Shown: in pieces, positions 23,875 through 32,733 of the stretch | Numbering within the stretch: the first letter of the stretch is position 1 | Layout of the letters: each line of letters starts with the position of its first letter | NCBI RefSeq assembly: GCF_900141755.1 | Contig: NZ_LT670844.1 | Location: 6,172,501-6,236,500 of the forward strand | Length of the DNA stretch: 64,000 bases | Source of the DNA: Bradyrhizobium lablabi | GTDB taxonomy: Bacteria; Pseudomonadota; Alphaproteobacteria; Rhizobiales; Xanthobacteraceae | Direction: 5' to 3' | The notes under the pieces: generated by a model | Told to the model about the DNA's origin: nothing | The model's input: the letters and a program-made list of their open reading frames with translations, nothing else | Databases searched by the model: none | Program-made: the position numbers and the translations under genes

Positions 23875-26196
23875 TCAAAATCCTCCGGCGCTGAAGCGCA
23901 GCGGCTGCACCACGTCGTAGGCTGCTTTGGAGAGCGGCACCGCGTAGTCGACGGTCAGGTTTCCGAACGGCGAGGCCCAGGTCAGGCCGGCGCCGACCGA
24001 GGAACGCACGACGTTGTTGTTGGCGAGCTGCAGCGATTGCGTCGAGCCCGGAAACGCCGTCGGCCCGCTATAGCCGAACACGCTGCCGGCATCGACAAAA
24101 GCGGTCGCCTTGAGACCGTATTCCTGGGGCACGCCGGGGATGTTGCTCTGGAATTCCAGCGTGCTCGCCCAGTACATGTTGCCGCCGATATTATCCATGG
24201 TCGAGCCTGGCGTGAGGTCGCGTGGCCCAAAGCCGTTGGGCGCAAAGCCCCGCACCATGTTCGGGCCGCCGAAGAAGCTGTTCAGCAATGGCACCTGCTG
24301 GCCGCCCCAGCCGGTGATATAGCCGCCCTGCGCGCGCACCAGGCTGACCACGTCGTCGTTGATCGGGTGATAGTAGCGCACGTCCTCGGAGGTGCGCAGG
24401 AATTTTACGTCGCCGCCGAGACCTGCAAGGTCCTGCCTGAGCTGCGCATTAAATCCGCTGGTCGGACTTTTGTTGTTGTCGAGCGTGTTGTACGTGACGG
24501 TGTCGCCGACGGAGGAGACCCATTGCGAACCGGCGGCCGCGGCCTGCTGGATCGGCAGCGACGTCGTCGCCGTCGACGACGACGACCCCAGCGTCACATC
24601 CTGATTATAAAGCGAGTAGCGGTACTGCACGCCAATCTGCTCGGTCAGCGGTGTGCCGAATTGCAGCGTCGCGCCATAGATGTCGCTGCCATAGGACTGG
24701 TAGGGGCTGGCGTCGTTTTGCCTACCGTAAAGTTCGATCCCTGCCGAAACACGGGTGCCCAGAAAATACGGCTCCGATGCCGACAGGTCGATCCCGCGCC
24801 CATACTGACCATAGGTCACCGCGGCGTTGACGGCCTTGCCGGACCCCAGGAAATTGCGATCGCCGACCTTGACCTCCGCGAGCAAGCCGTCGGTCGTCGA
24901 GTATCCTCCGGAAATCGTGAACTCGCCGGTCGATTGCTCCGCCACTTCGACGTCGAGCACGACACGGTCCGCCACCGAACCCGGTTTGGTCGAAATCTTG
25001 ACGGTCTTGAAATAGTTCAAATTCTTCAGCCGCCGCTCGGCGCGATCGATCAAGGTCTTGTTGTAGGCATCGCCTTCGGCGATGTCGAACTCGCGCCGGA
25101 TCACATAGTCCCGGGTGCGCGTGTTGCCGTGGATTTCGATGCGCTCGACATAGGTTCGCGGCCCCTGATCGATGGTGAAGGCGACATCGATGCGCTTGGC
25201 TTCGGCGTCGCGGGTGATGCGGGGCTGCGCCTGGGCAAAGGGGTAGCCGAGTTTTGCCAGTTCGATCGCGAGAATCTCGTCGGATTTGTCCAGCGCGCCG
25301 CCGTCGAATGGCGCGCCCGAGCGCGCCACCGGCAGGGCACGGAGTTTTTCGCAAGAGAGTCCCGGCACGTTGCAGACGACGCTGATATCGCCAAAATGAT
25401 AGAGCGGGCCCTCGTCGATCGAGAACGTGAGCGTAAACCCGTGCAGCGCGGGATCGTATTCGGCGACCGCCGCGGTCACGCCGGCATCGGCATAGCCCTT
25501 GCTGCGATAGTACAGCCGCAACTGCTCGCGATCGGCCGCGATCCGGTCGGGGTCGTAGTCATCGCCGCCGGTCAGAAAGCTCAACATGTTGGTGGCGGAA
25601 GTCTTGGTCACCGCGGCGAGCTGCCGCTTGCCGAAAACGTGATTGCCGACAAAATTGATCTGCCGCACCGTGGTCTTCTTGCCCTCAGTCACCTCATAGA
25701 CGAGATCGACCCGGTCGTTGCCGCGGTTGATGATCTGCGGCGCCACGCCGACATCGTCGCGCCCGGCATGGCGGTAGGCTTCCATGATGCGGCCGACGTC
25801 GGCCTGAACCACCGCGCGCTGCAGCGCGCCGCGCGGCTTGGATTCGACGACGGCTGCAAGATCCTTGTCCTTGATCTTCTTGTTGCCCTCGAAGGCGACA
25901 TGATCGAGCACCGGGGCCTCTTTGAGATGCACGACCAGCCGATCACCGGCGCGCTCGATGGTCACGTTCTCGAACAGGCCGGTCGCGACAAGCGCCTTCA
26001 GCGCCGCATCGCGTGTTGCCTCGTCGTATCGTCCGTCTTGCGCGGCATGAAAATAGGAACGCACCGTCTCGGCGTCGACGCGGCGATTGCCCTCTACCTC
26101 GATGGTCTCGGCCGCGGCGGCCTGCGCAACGAAAAGCGCGAGCGAGGTGACAAGCAACACGCCGGCTGCTTTCGACCGGCATTGCTGGCGTGGCAT
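23875..26196 (-). CDS. BamA/Omp85-family outer membrane protein (orphan paralogue)
   Basis: A protein of about 773 residues. I chose the ATG at 26196 (MPRQQCRSKAAGVLL) because it gives a proper signal peptide ending AAAAETIEV; an ATG at 26232 is possible. Five POTRA domains span about residues 28-400, each beginning with a segment like IEVEGNRRVDAETV, VAFEGNKKIKDKDL, INFVGNHVFGKRQL or IEIHGNTRTRDYVI. A 16-strand barrel follows, with the conserved MVRGFAPNGFGPRD motif near 660 and a terminal Phe. Membrane insertion of outer-membrane proteins is the family role. The canonical neighbours (rseP, lpxD, fabZ) are absent, so this looks like a second copy. Confidence 0.9.
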   Translation of the reverse strand: MPRQQCRSKAAGVLLVTSLALFVAQAAAAETIEVEGNRRVDAETVRSYFHAAQDGRYDEATRDAALKALVATGLFENVTIERAGDRLVVHLKEAPVLDHVAFEGNKKIKDKDLAAVVESKPRGALQRAVVQADVGRIMEAYRHAGRDDVGVAPQIINRGNDRVDLVYEVTEGKKTTVRQINFVGNHVFGKRQLAAVTKTSATNMLSFLTGGDDYDPDRIAADREQLRLYYRSKGYADAGVTAAVAEYDPALHGFTLTFSIDEGPLYHFGDISVVCNVPGLSCEKLRALPVARSGAPFDGGALDKSDEILAIELAKLGYPFAQAQPRITRDAEAKRIDVAFTIDQGPRTYVERIEIHGNTRTRDYVIRREFDIAEGDAYNKTLIDRAERRLKNLNYFKTVKISTKPGSVADRVVLDVEVAEQSTGEFTISGGYSTTDGLLAEVKVGDRNFLGSGKAVNAAVTYGQYGRGIDLSASEPYFLGTRVSAGIELYGRQNDASPYQSYGSDIYGATLQFGTPLTEQIGVQYRYSLYNQDVTLGSSSSTATTSLPIQQAAAAGSQWVSSVGDTVTYNTLDNNKSPTSGFNAQLRQDLAGLGGDVKFLRTSEDVRYYHPINDDVVSLVRAQGGYITGWGGQQVPLLNSFFGGPNMVRGFAPNGFGPRDLTPGSTMDNIGGNMYWASTLEFQSNIPGVPQEYGLKATAFVDAGSVFGYSGPTAFPGSTQSLQLANNNVVRSSVGAGLTWASPFGNLTVDYAVPLSKAAYDVVQPLRFSAGGF

Positions 26197-26454
26197 TCTG
26201 GATTGCCTGATCACGTCCCGCCTGTCTCCCATTCGACAGGGTGCGATCGAATTGCCCGCGCAGGGCGAAAGAATGTCTGGGATAAGGTCAGTTGCGGGCC
26301 GAAGCGTTCACGGCTTGCCATAATTTCGACGCGGCTGCGAACCGTGCGTTCCCGAAAATGTCGTAGAGCCGCTTCAAATGTTTCCTACTCAAAGAGCCGG
26401 AAACGTTGGCGCCGCGACCGCCGCGGGTGCGAACGTGCTTCCTCGGAGCATCAC

Positions 26455-27507
26455 ATGCGCTACGCAGCTTTCCTCACAGCTACCTTGTTACTGATCACGC
26501 CGGCACAGGCCGCGGTCTCACCGGAGGTCGACCCGCACGCCTCGCTCGGCGTCGTGCAGCAATGGATCTACAATTACCGCGCCAAGCCGGATTACGCCCA
26601 CGTCCCCGCCGCCGTGCGCGTGCTATTCCACGCGCAAACTTTCAAGGAGCCGGAGAACGCCGGCATCTATCTCGGCTTCATCGCCGGTGCGATCGGATCG
26701 AACCCGGCCAAGGCCGAGCAGCTTGTGAACAGTTTCTTTCCCGTGCCTCCGGAAGACGAATGGGTGATCGTCCGCGCCATCGCCTTTTCGGGGCTGCCCG
26801 ACTGGCGGAATCTGCTGCGCCGGGTCGCGCCGAGGATGCCGGGGCGAAAGGTGATGATCGACAGCTACCTCGCTGGCACGCTGCCGACGCTCGCCAACAT
26901 CCCGCTGGAAGACGCAAAGCCCGGCATGTTCGACCGGCTGCGCGGTGCCTTCACCAAAAATCCCTTCGCCAAGGACGACAAGAAGCTGAAGATGGCGCAG
27001 ACCTTCGCCGGCAATCAGGACCTGTTGGACACGTTGTGGGGATATTATTTCGCGACCGGCTCCCACCTTCCGATCCTGCGCATCATGGAGATGCTGCCCT
27101 GGAGCAAAAGCCGCGACACCATCGACAAGCTGACGGTCGGCAGCATGGCGCGCTATACGCTCGCAAGTTACGCGGTGCGCGATGCCGGATTGCGCGAGTT
27201 TCTCCGCAGCGAACTGCCGAACCAGCCTGAGGCGATCAAGCTGCCGCTCGGCGAGGTGATCGAGGCCGCCGACACCGTTCAGCTCGGCTCGGTGCGCAAG
27301 GATGCGCTCGCTGCGGTGGATGAGCTCAAGACCAAGGGTTCGGATTCAAGGCGCAATCTCGACTTCTGGGGCCAGGTCGGCGTCGGCGCGGTCGCCTTAG
27401 GCTGCGTCTCTGCGGCGGCGCTCGGCCAGGTCGCGGTCGGCATCCCCTGCGTGATCGGCGGCTCGGCATCGCAGGGCCTGCTGTCATTCTGGGAAAAGCA
27501 GCAATGA
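26455..27507 (+). CDS. exported hypothetical protein of about 350 residues
   Basis: The gene starts at MRYAAFLTATLLLITPAQAA, preceded by GGAG. The in-frame extension to 23731 is antisense to the BamA paralogue and is not credited. After the signal peptide (cleavage at AQAA) the protein is helical, with HASLGVVQQWIYNYRAKPDYAHVPAAVRVL, then DEWVIVRAIAFSGLPDWRNLLRRVAPRMPGR, and a C-terminal hydrophobic hairpin (VGVGAVALGCVSAAALGQVAVGIPCV, split by a short turn). The pattern suggests a periplasmic protein with a membrane-associated end. Function not recognised. Confidence 0.72.
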   Translation: MRYAAFLTATLLLITPAQAAVSPEVDPHASLGVVQQWIYNYRAKPDYAHVPAAVRVLFHAQTFKEPENAGIYLGFIAGAIGSNPAKAEQLVNSFFPVPPEDEWVIVRAIAFSGLPDWRNLLRRVAPRMPGRKVMIDSYLAGTLPTLANIPLEDAKPGMFDRLRGAFTKNPFAKDDKKLKMAQTFAGNQDLLDTLWGYYFATGSHLPILRIMEMLPWSKSRDTIDKLTVGSMARYTLASYAVRDAGLREFLRSELPNQPEAIKLPLGEVIEAADTVQLGSVRKDALAAVDELKTKGSDSRRNLDFWGQVGVGAVALGCVSAAALGQVAVGIPCVIGGSASQGLLSFWEKQQ

Positions 27508-27514
27508 CCTGAGA

Positions 27515-28102
27515 TCAGCGAACCAGGAAAACGTCGAACATGCCCGTCACCATATCGCTGATCTCTGCGCGAACCTTCGGATCGTGCTTCGAGCGGACCA
27601 GCTCAGCGGAAGTCTCGTGCAACAGCGCCAGCAGCGTCCGCGCGATCAGGTCGACAGGGTAGGGCTTGATGATCTTGGCGTCGCGCAGTGTGCCGAGCAC
27701 GGTGCGCAGCGTTCCGAACGCGTAGCGAAGTTCGACCTTGCGCCAGGCCTCGGGCCCGACCACTTGCGGCGCTTCCACGAAGATGATGCGCTGCACCGCA
27801 GGGGATGCACAGAGATCGATCAGCTTCTCAAAGCCCAGCCTTAGACGTTGCCAGGGATCATCCGATTTAGCTGAAGCGGCGGTTGCCAATATTTCGGCTT
27901 CCAGATCTTCCGCGACCGCGATGAACAGCCCCTTTTTGCTGGCAAAGTGATGATAGACGGCGCCCGTCGTGACCCGCGCGTCGGCGGCGATCTTGCCGAT
28001 CTCCGCATCGGAATAGCCGTCACGGGCGAAATGCTTCCGTGCCACGGCCATCAGCGCGGCGCGGGTTGCTTCGAGATTCTGTTCCTTGCGCGATTTCACC
28101 AC
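27515..28102 (-). CDS. TetR-family transcriptional repressor
   Basis: A 195-residue protein beginning with GTG. The N-terminal HTH reads AALMAVARKHFARDGYSDAEIGKIAADARVTTGAVYHHFASKKGLF (residues about 14-60), a textbook TetR DNA-binding domain. The C-terminal ligand domain contains LRLGFEKLIDLC and RIIFVEAPQVVGPEAWR, the latter common in the TetR C-terminal group. It is divergent from a DUF4345 gene with a perfect 19-bp inverted repeat between them, so it should repress itself and the two genes to the right. Confidence 0.92.
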   Translation of the reverse strand: MVKSRKEQNLEATRAALMAVARKHFARDGYSDAEIGKIAADARVTTGAVYHHFASKKGLFIAVAEDLEAEILATAASAKSDDPWQRLRLGFEKLIDLCASPAVQRIIFVEAPQVVGPEAWRKVELRYAFGTLRTVLGTLRDAKIIKPYPVDLIARTLLALLHETSAELVRSKHDPKVRAEISDMVTGMFDVFLVR

Positions 28103-28121
28103 GGCCCGATCGTCCTGCCAC

Positions 28122-28160
28122 TTGACATAATTAGAAAATGTAACATAATTGGATTATGTT
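28122..28160 (+). promoter_or_regulatory. promoter with TetR operator
   Basis: TTGACA (28122-28127) and CATAAT (28144-28149), 16 bases apart, form a good promoter for the DUF4345 gene. The perfect inverted repeat AACATAATTGGATTATGTT (28142-28160) covers the -10. A weaker related site, ACATAATTAGAAAATGT, lies at 28125-28141. TetR binding here would block both directions. Confidence 0.65.
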
Positions 28161-28222
28161 GATCGCTCCTTAGCCGCCGACGCATCCTATTGCATGGGCG
28201 GCGCAACTGAAAGGTTTCGGTC

Positions 28223-28627
28223 ATGGCGTCAATCTTTGGGACCGCTGTTCTGGTGATCAATACCTTGTTCTTTCTGTTGACGACGTGGAGCAGCGCCACC
28301 GCGCCGGAACGGTTTGCCGCAAGCCTCGGCCTTGGGATCGTCAACAGCGGCGGGATCAACGAAATCAGAGCGCAATATTCCGGCTTCTTCCTGGCGGCAG
28401 CCTTCGTCTGCACGGCCTCGCTGTTCGGCCAGCTATCGCGACAAACATCGTTTGTTGTCTTGGGCGCCATCTACGGCGGCCTGCTCGCGGGCCGATTGGT
28501 CAGCTTTGCGCTCAATGCGGGTGTCGCCGGCTACGGTCCGACCATACTCGTGCTCTATGCCGTCGATGCAGTCGGTCTTTCATTGGCGGTGGCGTCGTTC
28601 GTTTTGGAAAACCAGTTGAAGGCGTGA
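28223..28627 (+). CDS. DUF4345-like membrane protein
   Basis: A 134-residue protein with four hydrophobic helices (FGTAVLVINTLFFLL; YSGFFLAAAFVCTASLFG; FVVLGAIYGGLLAGRLVSFAL; ILVLYAVDAVGLSLAVASFVL). The pattern of a conserved REQYSGFFLA-like segment in helix 2 and AGRLVS in helix 3 matches the DUF4345 family. It is the first gene downstream of the TetR-controlled promoter and is followed by an alpha/beta hydrolase gene 76 bases later. Role unknown. Confidence 0.75.
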   Translation: MASIFGTAVLVINTLFFLLTTWSSATAPERFAASLGLGIVNSGGINEIRAQYSGFFLAAAFVCTASLFGQLSRQTSFVVLGAIYGGLLAGRLVSFALNAGVAGYGPTILVLYAVDAVGLSLAVASFVLENQLKA

Positions 28628-28703
28628 AAGCACGGCGCGCCATTCGATTTGGCCCGGCTTCCACGATCCCGCATCCGACGTACCATAACAAGGACAGACC
28701 GAC

Positions 28704-29561
28704 ATGCCGACGAAAGCGCCGCCTTCAGATCACGAATACAAATACGTCGTGACCGAATTTGGAAACATCGCCTACCGGGAGGCCGGATCGGGACCGGTCG
28801 CGATTTTTGTCCATGGCGTTCTCCTGAACGGCCATCTTTGGGACAGGCTGATCGAGCAGTTGGCCGGCACCAGGCGGTGCATCGCAATCGATATTCTCGC
28901 CCATGGCGCAACGCGGGCCGGCGCTGACCAGGACCTCTCCTTCGACGCGCAAGCGAACATGCTCGCCGCGTTCTGCCAGGCCATGAAATTCGATCGCGTG
29001 GACGTCGTCGCCAATGACAGCGGCGGCGGGATCGCCCAGATTTTCGCAGCACGCCACCCGGAGCGCATCAGGAGCCTTGTGCTCACTGATTGCGATGCTC
29101 ACGACAACTGGCCGCCGAAGCAGGCAGAGCCGCTGCACAGGCTTGCGAAGGCGGGCGGGCTTGGCGCGATCGGCCAGCGCATGCTCGAAGACGTGGCATT
29201 CGCCAGAACAAGTTTTGGCACCGGCTTCGAACATCCGGAACAATTATCACCTGAGGACTTCAAAACCTGGCTCGAGCCTCTGTTCGATTCTCCCGCATCG
29301 GTACGCAACCTCGAACGCTTCATTACAGCGTTCGACAACAGGCAAACTGTTGCCGTCGAGCCCCTACTTCGCAAACTGGAGGCTCCGACGTTGATCGTCT
29401 GGGGCACGGCCGACGTGTTCTTTCCCGTGAAATGGGCCTATTGGCTGCGCGGCGCGATCCCGGGAGCGCGCGAAGTCGTCGAACTGGAAGGCGCGAAACT
29501 GTTCTTTTCCTGGGAGCGGCCGGTCGAGTTGGCGACCGCGCTCCGAAACTTCTGGCGATAG
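28704..29561 (+). CDS. alpha/beta hydrolase with Asp-type nucleophile
   Basis: A 285-residue cytoplasmic enzyme with AAGGA upstream. The oxyanion region reads FVHGVLLNGHLWDRL. The nucleophile elbow VVANDSGGGIAQ places Asp (D105) where haloalkane dehalogenases and epoxide hydrolases have their nucleophile, instead of the usual Ser. WGTADVFFPVKWAYWL later carries the acid, and the expected catalytic His segment at the C-terminus (ELEGAKLFFSWERP) lacks an obvious His. The enzyme may therefore be inactive or use an unusual triad. It lies in the TetR-regulated unit. Confidence 0.82.
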   Translation: MPTKAPPSDHEYKYVVTEFGNIAYREAGSGPVAIFVHGVLLNGHLWDRLIEQLAGTRRCIAIDILAHGATRAGADQDLSFDAQANMLAAFCQAMKFDRVDVVANDSGGGIAQIFAARHPERIRSLVLTDCDAHDNWPPKQAEPLHRLAKAGGLGAIGQRMLEDVAFARTSFGTGFEHPEQLSPEDFKTWLEPLFDSPASVRNLERFITAFDNRQTVAVEPLLRKLEAPTLIVWGTADVFFPVKWAYWLRGAIPGAREVVELEGAKLFFSWERPVELATALRNFWR

Positions 29562-29659
29562 AGGGCGACTTCAGCGACTTTTATCTACGTTGGCTATCTA
29601 GGTTGGCAGAAGCGAAGTCGCTTGCGGACTGGAGCGGCGACCTCCCGGTCAATAGCATC

Positions 29660-29690
29660 GCGGCCCTTGAAACATCGTTTCAAAGGCCGC
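29660..29690 (+). terminator. hairpin terminator after the hydrolase gene
   Basis: GCGGCC and TTGAAAC pair with GTTTCAA and GGCCGC around an ATC loop, giving a stem of about 13 bp. TTGTTTTT follows some 15 bases downstream. It fits the end of the TetR-controlled unit. Confidence 0.55.
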
Positions 29691-29716
29691 GCGCAAGAGG
29701 AAATTGTTTTTAAGGC

Positions 29717-29736
29717 AAGCTCGCGGATGCGAGCTT
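29717..29736. terminator. hairpin at the end of the DUF3551 gene
   Basis: AAGCTCGC-GGAT-GCGAGCTT is a perfect 8-bp stem just beyond the stop codon of the minus-strand DUF3551 gene. It may act as a terminator for that gene. Confidence 0.45.
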
Positions 29737-30061
29737 ACTGGTTGTCGACCGCCGTCTTGCCGTGACGCGCGACGTTCTTTGCGCCCGCATGCTTCGGCTG
29801 ATAGGCCAGCGCGTTGTTCGTGGAAGTACCCTTGCTTGCGGAAGTGCCGGCGGCGGGCAGGAACGGATCCCGGTAGCAATTGCCGAACACGCCGGCAACC
29901 GCGGCCTGACACTGCTCCATCGTGGCATAGCCGCAGCCACGCATGCCGGAAGTGTTGGTGACGCAGTAATCGCCGGCGCTTGCAGGCGTCGCCATCGTCA
30001 TGAATGCCATCGCGAACATGGCCGTGGCGGGTGCGGCGGCGAATTTCAGAACCTGTTTCAT
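29735..30061 (-). CDS. DUF3551 small exported protein
   Basis: A 108-residue protein starting at MKQVLKFAAAPATAMF (GAGAG upstream). The signal peptide is expected to end at PASAGDY (about residue 30). The mature part has CVTNTSGMRGCGYATMEQCQAAVAGVFGNCYRDPF, with four cysteines in the spacing typical of DUF3551, a family abundant in Bradyrhizobium. The tail is Lys/His/Asn-rich. Its periplasmic function is unknown. Confidence 0.8.
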   Translation of the reverse strand: MKQVLKFAAAPATAMFAMAFMTMATPASAGDYCVTNTSGMRGCGYATMEQCQAAVAGVFGNCYRDPFLPAAGTSASKGTSTNNALAYQPKHAGAKNVARHGKTAVDNQ

Positions 30062-30503
30062 CTTCTCTCTCTGTTTTTTGTGACGTTTTCGATGCTGGGC
30101 TTCAGCCCTGCAACGGAGATGGGATGCGATAAGTTGCCGCGCCATCGGCGCCGGAAAAAAACAAAAGAATTCTCTTCGAGGCTCGTCGAAGCATCGAAAT
30201 GCGCGTGCCGAAGCCATATTGTAGGATGATCATCATACAATGATCGAAAACCACCGTCACGCGACTATCATATAGTGATCCATTTTCCAAAAATTCCTGT
30301 CGAGGTCTGAATTTGAAGCAGGGAGGATATGCACGGCCGACGATAAACTCGACGTGATCCGCCGTTGCATCCGCCTTGTCGGCGGTCGCGATCTGATTCG
30401 CCTTCGCAGAAGCGCTCTTCCGACTTCCGCTTCTGCCGATCACGCTTTGGCGAGCCGACCGTGAAGTGCTAGGCTTCGCGGCAAGACAAGCGATGAGGAC
30501 GCC
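30062..30503. other. gene-free region with two inverted repeats
   Basis: About 440 bases between divergent genes. A 22-bp near-perfect palindrome lies at 30219-30240 (arms TTGTA and TACAA around GATGATCATC), and a second repeat ACTAT-CAT-ATAGT lies at 30264-30276. Both could be operators for the DUF3551 gene. The remainder shows no supported gene; the frame at 30102-30443 looks like non-coding shadow. Confidence 0.45.
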
Positions 30504-31268
30504 ATGGGCTTTATTTTCGTTATTGTCACAATACTCGTCTTGTATGTCATCGTTTCACTTCGCGTGCTCCGGCAATATGAGCGCGGGGTGGTGTTTTTTC
30601 TCGGCAGGTTTGCGGGTGTTCGCGGCCCCGGGTTGACGCTGATCTTCGTTCCGATCCAGCAGATGGTGCGGGTGTCGCTGCGCACCGTCACCATGCAGAT
30701 TCCCTCGCAAAAGATCATCACCAGGGACAATGTCTCGATCGATATCGCAGCCGTCGCCTACTATCATATCACCGATCCGGAAAAATCCGTGATCGCGATC
30801 GAGAACGTCTACAATGCGATCAACCAGATCAGCCAGACCACCGTGCGCAACGTGGTCGGACGCTTCAACCTCGATGAATTACTGGCGGATACCGCGAGCA
30901 TAAATGACCAGATAAAGAACGTCATCGACATTCACACCGAACCATGGGGCACCCAGGTGACGGCGGTTGAGATCAAGGACATCACGCTGCCGGACAACAT
31001 GCAGCGGGCGATGGCCAAGGAGGCCGAGGCCGAACGCGAGCGCCGCGCCAAGATCGTCGCCGCCGAAGGCGAATATCAGGCAGCGGTGAAGCTCGGCGAG
31101 GCGGCCGACATCATCACGCAACATCCCGTGGCATTGCAGCTGCGTACCCTGCAAACCATGGCGGAGATATCGATCGAGAAGAATTCCACCATCATTTTCC
31201 CGGCGCAGTTCATGAGCACGGTGCAGGAGGCGATCGCGCTGCTTTCAAAAGATTCGACGGCGAAATAG
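30504..31268 (+). CDS. slipin (stomatin/prohibitin, SPFH family)
   Basis: A 254-residue protein with GAGGACGCC before the ATG. One N-terminal membrane segment ([17 protein letters not shown]) is followed by the SPFH/Band 7 domain: [23 protein letters not shown], then [30 protein letters not shown], and [22 protein letters not shown] in the coiled-coil part. This is the bacterial slipin type, a membrane scaffold protein. An NfeD partner, usual for this group, is not adjacent. Confidence 0.92.
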   Translation: MGFIFVIVTILVLYVIVSLRVLRQYERGVVFFLGRFAGVRGPGLTLIFVPIQQMVRVSLRTVTMQIPSQKIITRDNVSIDIAAVAYYHITDPEKSVIAIENVYNAINQISQTTVRNVVGRFNLDELLADTASINDQIKNVIDIHTEPWGTQVTAVEIKDITLPDNMQRAMAKEAEAERERRAKIVAAEGEYQAAVKLGEAADIITQHPVALQLRTLQTMAEISIEKNSTIIFPAQFMSTVQEAIALLSKDSTAK

Positions 31269-31299
31269 CCCGGTGTCGAAGCTGCGCTGGTATTGCCGT

Positions 31300-32634
31300 C
31301 TACTCCGCCGCACGCAATGGGGTGGGGGAAGGATGCACCGCCTCGGCCAGTTGCCTGGCATAGATCTCCTGCCACGAACTCTTGTCGTCGCTGACGAAAT
31401 ACCCGCTGCGCGCGCCACGGAAAACCTCGGCATCCTCGGCGCCGGGCGGCATGACGCCCTTGTCGCGTAATGCGCGCGCCGCCATCAGTAGCCGTCGGCG
31501 CGTGCGCGTGATCATCTGATCCGATGGCGCCAGATGCTCCCACGCGTGATCCGTGACCGGCCCCATGCTCTCGGTGATCGCCTGATCCTGCAAATGGATG
31601 CCGTCTATACCGCTATAGATCGCATTGCTCTGCTGGGCGGCGCGGTCTATGCCCCAATCGTTGCTTGCGTTCGCGACGAGCCGCCAACGTCCGAGCCAAT
31701 CGGTCGTGTTCGGCAGGAATTTGTTGCTGCGCCCGGTGCCGCCGATCGGCCTGCCGTCCTTGAAGGCGGGCTGCGGCTGCGTCAGCGCCGATATGCCGGG
31801 CTTCCAGCGCAGGAAGCAGAACATGGTGTGGCCATCGTCGAGCGGCACCCAGGCGCGTGCATGCACGTGACTGCCGAACTCGCCATTAGGCGCCTGACTC
31901 CAGAACGGAAACAGGAAGTTGGCGAAGCGCCAGTAGGTGCTGTCCGGGCCGGCCGCGCGGTAGGCTGCGTATTGCGTGCCCCAAGCGGCATCGGTGATGT
32001 GGTACTCGGGCGCACGGTTGGTGATGGTATGGTGGACCGGATCATCCTCCGGCACATCGTCCGGGTCGACGTGGCCGGCGTGCAGGAAGCCGAAATGCGA
32101 AGTATCGATCTCGCCCTCGATCGCCTGCAGGTAGTTGCATTCGCGCTGGATGAAGGTGACGCTGACCTCGTCATCGGGAACATCGAGGATTTCAAACGCC
32201 GGCAGCGGCGGCGCCTTGGCGCTCGATCCCATATAGACCCAGACCACCCCGGCGCGCTCGACGGCTGGATAGGCCTTGGCCTTCACTTTGTGCTTGAAAT
32301 CCTGGTGCGGCGGCACGCTCGCCATGTCGACGCAGTTGCCCGCGACGTCGAACTTCCAGCCGTGATAGATGCAGCGGATGCCGCCTTCCTCATTGCGTCC
32401 CAAAAACAGCGAGGCGCAGCGGTGCGGGCAGCGATGGTCCATGACGCCGACCCGGCCGGCGCTGTCGCGAAACGCGATCAGCTTCTCGCCGAGCAGCATC
32501 AGCCGAACCGGCGCCCCGTCGCGCGCCAGTTCAGAGGACTGCGCTGCGGGAATCCAGTATTGCCGCATCAGCTCACCCATGACTGTTCCGGGGCCGACTT
32601 CTGTGAGCTCTCTGCCTTCGGTCGCGGTTGTCAT
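31300..32634 (-). CDS. Rieske non-heme iron oxygenase, alpha subunit (phthalate-type)
   Basis: The 444-residue protein starts at MTTATEGRELTEVGPG, with GGGAGG upstream; the frame extends 17 codons further without need. The Rieske [2Fe-2S] site is CPHRCASLFLG and CIYHGWKFD (about residues 70-95). The catalytic domain has EIDTSHFGFLHAGH, supplying the two mononuclear-iron histidines (about 190-205). The form resembles phthalate 4,5-dioxygenase and other single-component-alpha oxygenases of aromatic acids. It needs an electron-donating reductase, which is not in this neighbourhood. A Bug-type binding protein lies upstream on the same strand. Confidence 0.9.
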   Translation of the reverse strand: MTTATEGRELTEVGPGTVMGELMRQYWIPAAQSSELARDGAPVRLMLLGEKLIAFRDSAGRVGVMDHRCPHRCASLFLGRNEEGGIRCIYHGWKFDVAGNCVDMASVPPHQDFKHKVKAKAYPAVERAGVVWVYMGSSAKAPPLPAFEILDVPDDEVSVTFIQRECNYLQAIEGEIDTSHFGFLHAGHVDPDDVPEDDPVHHTITNRAPEYHITDAAWGTQYAAYRAAGPDSTYWRFANFLFPFWSQAPNGEFGSHVHARAWVPLDDGHTMFCFLRWKPGISALTQPQPAFKDGRPIGGTGRSNKFLPNTTDWLGRWRLVANASNDWGIDRAAQQSNAIYSGIDGIHLQDQAITESMGPVTDHAWEHLAPSDQMITRTRRRLLMAARALRDKGVMPPGAEDAEVFRGARSGYFVSDDKSSWQEIYARQLAEAVHPSPTPLRAAE

Positions 32635-32733
32635 CCTGCCCTCCCGATGCGGCCTTGCGCCGCTTAATTGACGATATGCTATCACAGATCGCGGGTGCCT
32701 GGTGCGCCCCCATCCCTTGGAACCGGACGGCCC

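Noticed and set aside
23731..26454. A 1258-codon open frame that extends the 26455 gene upstream, antisense through the BamA paralogue.
   Set aside because: The antisense part has Arg/His/Gly-rich shadow composition, while the minus strand encodes a complete Omp85 protein. A proper start with GGAG and a signal peptide exists at 26455.
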